Assembly (NCBI GenBank): GCA_041914785.1
Contig: JAYSCT010000030.1
Location: forward strand, 1 to 38,587
Direction: 5' to 3'
Source: Pelomonas sp041914785
Lineage (GTDB): Bacteria; Pseudomonadota; Gammaproteobacteria; Burkholderiales; Burkholderiaceae_C
Length of the DNA: 38,587 nt
Part shown: one piece after another, positions 32,687-38,587 of the stretch
How positions within the stretch are numbered: the stretch's first letter is position 1
Layout of the letters: each line of letters begins with the position of its first letter
Made by a program: the position numbers and the translations under genes
Notes under the pieces: model-generated
Told to the model about the DNA's origin: nothing
What the model saw: the letters and a program-made list of their open reading frames with translations, nothing else
Database searches by the model: none

Positions 32687-34225
32687 TCAAACGCTACAGC
32701 TCGACACAATCCGATCCAGGTACGCCGCATGCTCCGGCATGCCCTCCACCGTCCGCGCAATGGCCCCATGCAGCCGCTGAAAATGCTCCCGCAGCGGCGC
32801 CGCATCCACCTGCCTCAGCAGCGGGTCAAGCACCTCGGGTTGCAGCCCCAAGCCCAGGAACAGCGACCACCACGAATCCTCGCCGAAGCTGTCGCGGTCC
32901 AGGATGACGACGCGGCCGTTGCGGCGGAAGGTGTCGATCTGGTGGGCCAGTGTCTCCGGGATGGACATGCTGCGGCAGTAGCGCCAGAACTCGCTGTCGT
33001 CCCGGTGGGTGAGCTTGTAGTGCAGGATGATGAAGTCGCGGATGGACTCGTACTGGCGCGTCATCCGGCGGTTGTATTCAGCCACCAGGTGCGGCTCGCA
33101 GCGGCGGTCGGGGAACAGCTCCACGAGCGCGCTGATGCCGTGGATGACCAGCGACAGGCTGGTGGATTCCAGCGGCTCCAGGAAGCCCGACGACAGGCCC
33201 ATGGCGACGACGTTGCGGTCCCAGACCTTGCGGCGCAGGCCGGTCTTGAAGCGCAGTTGGCGCGGCGCGCCCTGGGGGGCGCCGTCCAGGTGGCTCATCA
33301 GCACGCGGCTCGCGTCCTCGTCGCTGATGTGGGCGCTGCTGTAGACATGGCCGTTGCCGGTGCGGTGCTGAAGCGGGATGCGCCACTGCCAGCCGGCTGA
33401 ATGGGCGGTGGACGTGGTGTAAGGCGTGAGCGGTTGAACCTTCTCGCAGGGCACGGCCTGTGCGCTGTCGCAGGGCAGCCAGTGCGTCCAGTCGTGATAG
33501 CCGGCCTGGCAGACGCCTTCGATGAGCAGCGCGCGGAAGCCCGAGCAGTCGATGAACAGGTCGCCTTCGATGCGCCGGCCGTCGGCCAGCGTCACCGCCG
33601 TGACGAAGCCGTCGCCGGGGCGCACGGACACGTCGACGATGGTGCCCTCCTCGCGCTGCACGCCGCGGGCCACCGCGTAGTCGCGCAGGTAGGCGGCGTA
33701 CAGGCCGGCGTCGAAGTGGAAGGCGTAGGAGAACGCGTTGGCGGCGGACGGCGGGCCGGCCTCGGGGGGTGCGAAGCGGTTGTGGCGGGCCATCACGGTG
33801 GCGACGGACCATTCCTCGTGGCTGGCCATGCCGCCCTCGCGCGCCAGCCGCAGCCAGTGCGCGACTGAGGAGCGGTTGACGATGGCCGGGCCGAAGCCGC
33901 CGAAGCCGTGGAAGAAGCGGTTGCCGACGTGGCCCCAGTCCTTGAATTCGATGCCCAGCTTGAAGCTGGCCTGCGTCTTGCGCATGAAGTCCGCGTTGTC
34001 CAGGCCCAGCGCGTCGTTGTAGGCGCGGATGCTGGGCAGCGTGGCCTCGCCGACGCCGACGGTGCCGATGTCGGCAGACTCGACCAGCACGATCTCGCAG
34101 CCCACCGGGTTGCTCGGGCCGCCGGGCGGCGAGCCAAACACCTGGGCCAGCGGCGCGGCGCACATCCAGCCGGCGGAGCCGCCGCCGACGATGACGATGC
34201 GGCGGATGCGGGTGTCGTCACTCAT
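32687..34225 (-). CDS. Tryptophan-halogenase-family flavoprotein, copy 2
   Basis: The 512-residue flavin-dependent halogenase-like protein has the FAD motif IVGGGSAGW (about 12-20), GEATLP, the Lys of QASFKLGIEF (equivalent to the catalytic Lys79 of PrnA/RebH), the WxWxIP motif (WQWRIP) and SGFLEPLEST (equivalent of the Glu346 region). All catalytic hallmarks appear intact. True substrates are unknown; such genes next to TonB receptors and glycosidases are common in Xanthomonas/Caulobacter-like TonB loci, where halogenation has rarely been shown. ATG 34225 overlaps the stop of copy 1 (ATGA), so both copies are co-translated. A reductase supplying FADH2 is not in the window. Confidence 0.88.
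   Translation of the reverse strand: MSDDTRIRRIVIVGGGSAGWMCAAPLAQVFGSPPGGPSNPVGCEIVLVESADIGTVGVGEATLPSIRAYNDALGLDNADFMRKTQASFKLGIEFKDWGHVGNRFFHGFGGFGPAIVNRSSVAHWLRLAREGGMASHEEWSVATVMARHNRFAPPEAGPPSAANAFSYAFHFDAGLYAAYLRDYAVARGVQREEGTIVDVSVRPGDGFVTAVTLADGRRIEGDLFIDCSGFRALLIEGVCQAGYHDWTHWLPCDSAQAVPCEKVQPLTPYTTSTAHSAGWQWRIPLQHRTGNGHVYSSAHISDEDASRVLMSHLDGAPQGAPRQLRFKTGLRRKVWDRNVVAMGLSSGFLEPLESTSLSLVIHGISALVELFPDRRCEPHLVAEYNRRMTRQYESIRDFIILHYKLTHRDDSEFWRYCRSMSIPETLAHQIDTFRRNGRVVILDRDSFGEDSWWSLFLGLGLQPEVLDPLLRQVDAAPLREHFQRLHGAIARTVEGMPEHAAYLDRIVSSCSV
33513..33672. repeat. 160-bp block identical to 35060-35219
   Basis: By eye the two halogenase genes are identical over these 160 bp, followed by one mismatch and about 27 more identical bases, while flanking parts differ at many third positions. 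Recent gene conversion between the tandem copies is the simplest explanation. Confidence 0.85.
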
Positions 34226-35760
34226 GCAGCCACCCCCATCGCGGCGGCCTTGACGTGGCGGTCGATGAAGGCGCCGTGGTCGGGCATGCCGTCCACCGTC
34301 TGCGCGATGGCCTGGCGCAGGCGCTGGAAGTGCTGGCGCAGCGCCTGTTCGTCGATCTGCGCGAGCAGCGGATCGTGCCGCTGCGGCCACAGGCCCAGGC
34401 CCAGGAACAGCGACACCCAGGACGGCTCGGCAAAGCTGTCGGGGTCCAGGATGGCGACGCGGCCGCTCTGGCGGAACAGCTCGATCTGGTGGTGCAGCGT
34501 GTCGGGGATGGGCATGGCCGCGCAGTAGCGCCAGAACTCGCTGTCGTCGCGTTGCGTCAGCTTGTAGTGCAGCACGATGAAGTCGCGGATGGACTCGTAC
34601 TGCTGCGTCATGCGGCGGTTGTATTCGTCGGCCAGGTGGCGGTCGCAGCGACGGTCGGGCAGCAGCTCGATGAGCCGGCCCACGCCGTCCATGATGAGCT
34701 GGATGCTGGTGGACTCCAGCGGCTCCACGAAGCCCGACGACAGGCCGATGGCGACGACGTTGCGGTCCCAGACCTTGCGGCGCATGCCGGTCTTGAAGCG
34801 CAGCTGGCGCGGATCGCCCTGCGGCGCGCCGTCGAGGTTCTGCATCAGCACGCGACCGGCCTCGTCGTCACTGATGTGGGCGCTGCAGTAGACATGGCCG
34901 TTGCCGGTGCGGTGCTGCAGCGGAATGCGCCACTGCCAGCCGGCGCGGCGCGCGGTGGACGTGGTGTAGGGCGTCAGCGGCTCGACGCGGGCGCAGGGCA
35001 CGGCCTGGGCGCTGTCGCAGGGGAGCCAGTGCGTCCAGTCGTGATAGCCGGCGCGGCACACGCCTTCGATGAGCAGCGCGCGGAAGCCCGAGCAGTCGAT
35101 GAACAGGTCGCCTTCGATGCGCCGGCCGTCGGCCAGCGTCACCGCCGTGACGAAGCCGTCGCCGGGGCGCACGGACACGTCGACGATGGTGCCCTCCTCG
35201 CGCTGCACGCCGCGGGCCATCGCGTAGTCGCGCAGGTAGGCGGCGTAGAGGCCGGCGTCGAAGTGGAAGGCGTAGGAGTAGGCGTTGGCGGCCGAGGCGA
35301 CGTCGCCCTCGGGCGGCACGAAGCGGTTGTGCCGCGCCATGACGGTGGCGGTGGACCAGTGCTCGTGGCTGTCCATGCCGCCCAGCCCGTGCAGGCGCAG
35401 CCAGTGCATGACGGACGAGCGGTTCTGGATGGCCGGCCCGAACTCGCCGAAGCCGTGGAAGAAGCGGTTGCCCAGGTGCCCCCAGTCCTTGAACTCGATG
35501 CCCAGCTTGAACGTCGCCTGGGTCTTGCGGATGAACTCGGCGCTGTCGAGCTCCAGCGTGCGGTTGTAGAAGCGGATGGTGGGCAGCGTGGCCTCGCCCA
35601 CGCCCACGGTGCCGATCTCGGGGGATTCGATCAGCACGATCTCGCAGCGCGCGCCGTGCTCGCCCTGCCCCATCAACTGGCCCAGCGGCGCGGCGGTCAT
35701 CCAGCCGGCGGTGCCGCCGCCGACGATGACGATGCGGCGCAGGGGCTGGTCCTCAGGCAT
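34222..35760 (-). CDS. Tryptophan-halogenase-family flavoprotein, copy 1
   Basis: The 512-residue protein is the same length as copy 2 and aligns without visible large gaps. Motifs: VGGGTAGW (13-20), GEATLP (55-60), Lys85 in TFKLGIEF, WQWRIP (275-280), FVEPLEST with Glu346. It is predicted to use FADH2, chloride or bromide and O2, but the substrate may be something other than free tryptophan. ATG 35760 is preferred over ATG 35775 and GTG 35799 because GGAGA lies 8 nt upstream and the N-terminus then matches copy 2 (both have 8 residues before the first IVIVGGG residue). It follows the TonB receptor terminator and lies in the same direction, suggesting shared regulation. Confidence 0.9.
   Translation of the reverse strand: MPEDQPLRRIVIVGGGTAGWMTAAPLGQLMGQGEHGARCEIVLIESPEIGTVGVGEATLPTIRFYNRTLELDSAEFIRKTQATFKLGIEFKDWGHLGNRFFHGFGEFGPAIQNRSSVMHWLRLHGLGGMDSHEHWSTATVMARHNRFVPPEGDVASAANAYSYAFHFDAGLYAAYLRDYAMARGVQREEGTIVDVSVRPGDGFVTAVTLADGRRIEGDLFIDCSGFRALLIEGVCRAGYHDWTHWLPCDSAQAVPCARVEPLTPYTTSTARRAGWQWRIPLQHRTGNGHVYCSAHISDDEAGRVLMQNLDGAPQGDPRQLRFKTGMRRKVWDRNVVAIGLSSGFVEPLESTSIQLIMDGVGRLIELLPDRRCDRHLADEYNRRMTQQYESIRDFIVLHYKLTQRDDSEFWRYCAAMPIPDTLHHQIELFRQSGRVAILDPDSFAEPSWVSLFLGLGLWPQRHDPLLAQIDEQALRQHFQRLRQAIAQTVDGMPDHGAFIDRHVKAAAMGVAA
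35060..35219. repeat. 160-bp block identical to 33513-33672
   Basis: Partner of the identical block in the other halogenase gene. It encodes the region around ARGVQREEGTIVDVSVRPGD and the following FAD-domain strands to ALLIEGVC. Confidence 0.85.
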
Positions 35761-35787
35761 GCGTGGTGTCTCCATGGTGTTTTTGCT

Positions 35788-35799
35788 GTGTTCGAACAC
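35788..35799. promoter_or_regulatory. 12-bp palindrome before the halogenase pair
   Basis: GTGTTCGAACAC (35788-35799) is a perfect palindrome lying between the TonB receptor terminator and the halogenase start at 35760. It could be an operator for a separate halogenase promoter. It is unlike the LacI-type sites of the sugar operons. Confidence 0.4.
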
Positions 35800-35804
35800 T
35801 ACCC

Positions 35805-35836
35805 AAAAAAAAGGCCCGGCGCCGCAGCGCCAGGCC
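35805..35836 (-). terminator. Intrinsic terminator after the TonB receptor gene
   Basis: GGCCCGGCGC (35813-35822), loop CGCA, GCGCCAGGCC (35827-35836): a 10-bp stem with one mismatch. On the minus strand it is followed directly by eight U (A-tract 35805-35812). It lies 32 bp beyond the receptor stop and ahead of the halogenase genes, which are therefore reached only by read-through or their own promoter. Confidence 0.8.
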
Positions 35837-35867
35837 CTCCTTCAGCCGGGACAAACCCGGCGTCCGG

Positions 35868-38587
35868 TCAGAACTGATAGCGCGCCGACAGCGTGTAGCG
35901 CGGGCCCGAGACGAAGCCGCTGCGGTTCATCATGCCGATGTGCTGCTCCATCAGCTGCTTGTAGACCGCGTCCGTCAGGTTCTGGCCCTGCAGCACGACT
36001 TTCAGCTGGTTGGTGAGCTGGTACTCGATGCTGGCATCGAGCTGGCCGAAGCTGTCCGTCCAGATGGGCAGGCCCAGCGGCATGTTGTTGCGGCCGTACT
36101 GCGGGCTGTTCGGGTTGTAGTTCAAGCCGTTGGTCTGGTTCGGGCCGGTGTTGTCGGGGAAGGCCACGCCGTTCAGGTACTTGCCGCGCCATGCATAGGC
36201 CACGCGCGCCGAGATCGGGCCGTGGTCATACAGGATGGCCAGGTTGAAGGCCTTGCGCGACAGGTTGGGCAGCGGATGGTCGGGGTAGGACTGGCCGTTG
36301 GTGTCGCAGCCGTTGACGTAGAGGTTGAGGTTGCGCTCGTCCGTCACGCCGCTGCACCACTCGGCACCCACCGAGTTGTAGCGCTTCTGCTTGCTGTCCA
36401 CGTAGGTGACGTTGGCCTGCACGCCCAGGCCAGCCAGCAGACCCGGCAGCCCGTTGAAGTAGTGCTGCACCGCGAACTCCAGGCCACGCGCCCAGCCCTT
36501 GGCACCGTTGACCTGCGTCGAGTACGCGAAGTCGTACATCTTGCCGGTGGAGTCGGGCGCCTGCAGGATGCCGACCTCGTTGACGATCACGTCCTTGAGC
36601 TGCTTGTTGAACGCCGCCATCGTGATGGAGCTGGCCTTGTCGAGGTACCACTCGGCCGACACGTCGAACTGGTCGGACTTGACCGGCTTCAGGATGGGGT
36701 TGCCCAGCGCCGTGCCGCGGTTCTTCAGGTCGTCGATGTAGTTGGTGCGCGTGTTGGGCGTCACGGTCGTGTCGACCACGGTCCGCACGGTGGCCGAGCC
36801 AGCCAGCATCTGCACGTTGGGCTGCAGCGTGCTGAAGTCCGGGCGGGCGATGGCCTTGGCGAACGCGACGCGCATCTGCAGGTTGTCCCTGAACTTGTAC
36901 TTCAGATTCAACGTGGGCAACACGTCGGTGTAGCTGTTGCGGACGTCGATGGGCGTCTGGAAGTTCGTGAAGGTCGGGATGGGGCCGCCGACGACGGTGC
37001 CCGCACCGATGTCGGTCGCCGTGTAGTTCAGCGACTTGTAGCCCGTGGTGTCGTACTTCGTGTTGACCACGCGCAGGCCCACGTTGCCATCCAGCGGCAC
37101 GTTCCAGTCGTCGAAGCCGAAGCGCAGCTGCGCATAGGCCGTCTTGGTGGTCTCGTGCTGCTTGTTGCTGTTGGGCGAGGTCTCGTCGAAGGGAATGGGC
37201 TGCCAGGAGGCCGCGCAATTGCGGGTGGTGCCCAGCTGGGCCTTGTACTCCTCGCAAAGCTGGGTGTAGTAGCTGTGCAGCGTGGCGTAGGACGCCGGGT
37301 AGTTCGCCGCGACGGCCATCTTGGGCAGCACCAGCGACGCGACCTGGGTCTTGCCGTTCATGAAGTTGTTGAACGCCTCGAGCTGGGTGTCGTTGCTGCC
37401 GAAGCGAGACAGATAGGCCAGGCTCTTGATCGGGTGCCAGTCCCAGGACTGGTTGATGGCGCCCTGGTCGAACTCGGCCGATTGCCACGTCTGCGTGACG
37501 GCCTTCCAGTTGTAGCTGGGGTTGCTGACCTGGTTGTTGGCCTCACGCTCCGTGAAGCGCAGGCCGACGCGCAGGTCCTGGAACACCGGGTGGTCGAACG
37601 CGTACTTGACGTCGCCCTTCCAGGCCTTCTGCGTCGCGCGGCTCTTGTCCAGGTGCTCCATTGTGAAGCCCCAGTAGTACTTGGACGGATCGGCCAGGTA
37701 GGCCCGGTCCGCCGCGTCCAGGATCAGCCGCGGCAGGTCGCCGCTCATGTCCACGGTTTCCTTTGGCATGTTGATGCCGGTGGCGACCGTGGAATCGATG
37801 GCGCGCGTCGTCGACTCGATGAACTGGAAGTCGTTGGCGATGCGCAGCGCCGGCGTCGGCGTCCAGACGACGTTGAACGTGCTCTCCTTGGTCTCGGAGA
37901 CCCGCTTGGAGAAGCGCGTGTTCGCGTTGAACGGGATGCCGTTGTGGCCCGGGTCGGTGATGGTGCCCGTCAGCAGCGCGCCGTTGCTGCCCCACTTGGC
38001 GTCCGACGACACCTTGGAGGTGTAGGGGTCGGCCTGGCTGTCGATGGAACTCTCGTCCCAGTAGAAGTCGTACTTGGACCGGAAGTGCGTGGCCGCGACT
38101 TCCAGCGTGTCCTTCTTCCACTGCCCGGCAAAGTAGGAGCCCTGGCGCGTGCGGTCATAGGCCAGCGTGCGCCAGCCCAGCGCCTTCGGGAACCAGTGGT
38201 TGGTCTTGGACGTGTAGTACGCGTTGTCGTTGTCCGACGGCTTCGAGACCTTCTCCACTTCCAGGAAGTAGGGGTCGACGAACATGCTGTCGGTGCGCGT
38301 GTTGCTCTTCGAGAAGGCCGCGTGCGCCAGCAGGCCGAACTTGCCGAGGTCGGTGTTCCAGGTGTTGGAAATCAGGCCCGAGTACGTCGGCTTGGTCGTG
38401 TCGGCCAGCTTGTTGCGCGTCGCGGACACGCCCAGGTTGCCCTTGAAGCCGCCGTAATCGAACGGCAGCGCCGTGCGCAGGTTCACCAGGCCGCCGATGG
38501 CGCCCTCGATCTGCTCGGCGGACGGGTTCTTGTAGGCGCTTTGCGCATTGGTTCGTGACGCCTCATGCGCCGACGGCCATCGTGAGG
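35868..38587 (-). CDS. TonB-dependent receptor, partial (5' end beyond window)
   Basis: About 906 residues of an outer-membrane receptor are visible: plug-domain end YKNPSAEQIEGAIGGLVNLRTALPFDY, then a long beta-barrel, ending SGPRYTLSARYQF with the C-terminal Phe of outer-membrane barrels. The plug sequence fits the Xanthomonas/Caulobacter-type carbohydrate or oligosaccharide receptors (TIGR01782-like). It likely imports a sugar or glycoside processed by the neighbouring glycosidases; the ligand is unknown. The signal peptide and TonB box lie outside. The outermost about 45 bp (38,543-38,587) are in frame but encode a peptide (SAHEASRTNAQS) unlike a plug domain, and may be a repeat or contig-edge artefact. 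Confidence 0.9.
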   Translation of the reverse strand, partial: SRWPSAHEASRTNAQSAYKNPSAEQIEGAIGGLVNLRTALPFDYGGFKGNLGVSATRNKLADTTKPTYSGLISNTWNTDLGKFGLLAHAAFSKSNTRTDSMFVDPYFLEVEKVSKPSDNDNAYYTSKTNHWFPKALGWRTLAYDRTRQGSYFAGQWKKDTLEVAATHFRSKYDFYWDESSIDSQADPYTSKVSSDAKWGSNGALLTGTITDPGHNGIPFNANTRFSKRVSETKESTFNVVWTPTPALRIANDFQFIESTTRAIDSTVATGINMPKETVDMSGDLPRLILDAADRAYLADPSKYYWGFTMEHLDKSRATQKAWKGDVKYAFDHPVFQDLRVGLRFTEREANNQVSNPSYNWKAVTQTWQSAEFDQGAINQSWDWHPIKSLAYLSRFGSNDTQLEAFNNFMNGKTQVASLVLPKMAVAANYPASYATLHSYYTQLCEEYKAQLGTTRNCAASWQPIPFDETSPNSNKQHETTKTAYAQLRFGFDDWNVPLDGNVGLRVVNTKYDTTGYKSLNYTATDIGAGTVVGGPIPTFTNFQTPIDVRNSYTDVLPTLNLKYKFRDNLQMRVAFAKAIARPDFSTLQPNVQMLAGSATVRTVVDTTVTPNTRTNYIDDLKNRGTALGNPILKPVKSDQFDVSAEWYLDKASSITMAAFNKQLKDVIVNEVGILQAPDSTGKMYDFAYSTQVNGAKGWARGLEFAVQHYFNGLPGLLAGLGVQANVTYVDSKQKRYNSVGAEWCSGVTDERNLNLYVNGCDTNGQSYPDHPLPNLSRKAFNLAILYDHGPISARVAYAWRGKYLNGVAFPDNTGPNQTNGLNYNPNSPQYGRNNMPLGLPIWTDSFGQLDASIEYQLTNQLKVVLQGQNLTDAVYKQLMEQHIGMMNRSGFVSGPRYTLSARYQF
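38543..38570. repeat. Possible palindromic repeat at the window edge
   Basis: GCGCAT (38543-38548) and ATGCGC (38565-38570) flank TGGTTCGTGACGCCTC. In the receptor frame this stretch does not resemble a TonB plug. It may be a dispersed repeat or a junction at a sequence end. Confidence 0.3.

Overview
The window looks like a chromosomal segment of a high-GC betaproteobacterium of the order Burkholderiales, perhaps near Roseateles, Mitsuaria or Rubrivivax. This is inferred from strongly GC-biased third codon positions, the LysR-rich content, and a Xanthomonas/Caulobacter-type TonB receptor next to flavin-dependent halogenases. Two stretches have clearly lower GC (about 4,600-6,640 and 31,840-32,660) and look acquired. 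No tRNA, rRNA, CRISPR array or intact insertion sequence was recognised.

Layout. 1-995: a structured leader and an MgtC/SapB membrane protein. 1003-4353: metR and metE, divergent, with a MetR-box-like site between them. 4354-6640: a spacer and an AT-rich island carrying a dynamin/DUF697-like membrane GTPase, bordered by a truncated TauD-like gene. 7099-8184: a second methionine aminopeptidase translationally coupled to a ParD-like protein, with a dyad operator upstream. 8199-10285: a tartrate/isopropylmalate-type dehydrogenase with a divergent LysR regulator. 10260-16818: a complete Wadjet/MksBEFG-type SMC defence operon (jetA-B-C-D) followed by an overlapping hotdog thioesterase; a palindromic short-tandem repeat sits at the jetA/jetB junction. 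16986-20694: a tightly overlapping five-gene operon of exported and membrane proteins of unknown function whose first and last genes are diverged paralogues. 20789-24855: a DODA-type dioxygenase, a galactose-1-dehydrogenase-like enzyme, a cold-shock/DUF1294 protein, a LysR regulator and a NAD(P)-binding reductase.

24860-38587 is dominated by a sugar-utilisation locus: secreted GH27 alpha-galactosidase, GPH sugar symporter, LacI-type repressor, fructokinase and GH1 beta-glucosidase. Three copies of one LacI-like operator (TTGTTTAGTGAACAA core) tie these together. After a CbrC-like gene and an orphan DUF5677 gene come two tandem tryptophan-halogenase-family genes (512 aa each, sharing a 160-bp identical block that suggests gene conversion) and a large TonB-dependent receptor running off the right edge.

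The least explained parts are the five-gene exported operon, the halogenase pair beside the TonB receptor, and the GTPase island. The Wadjet operon is the clearest defence system.
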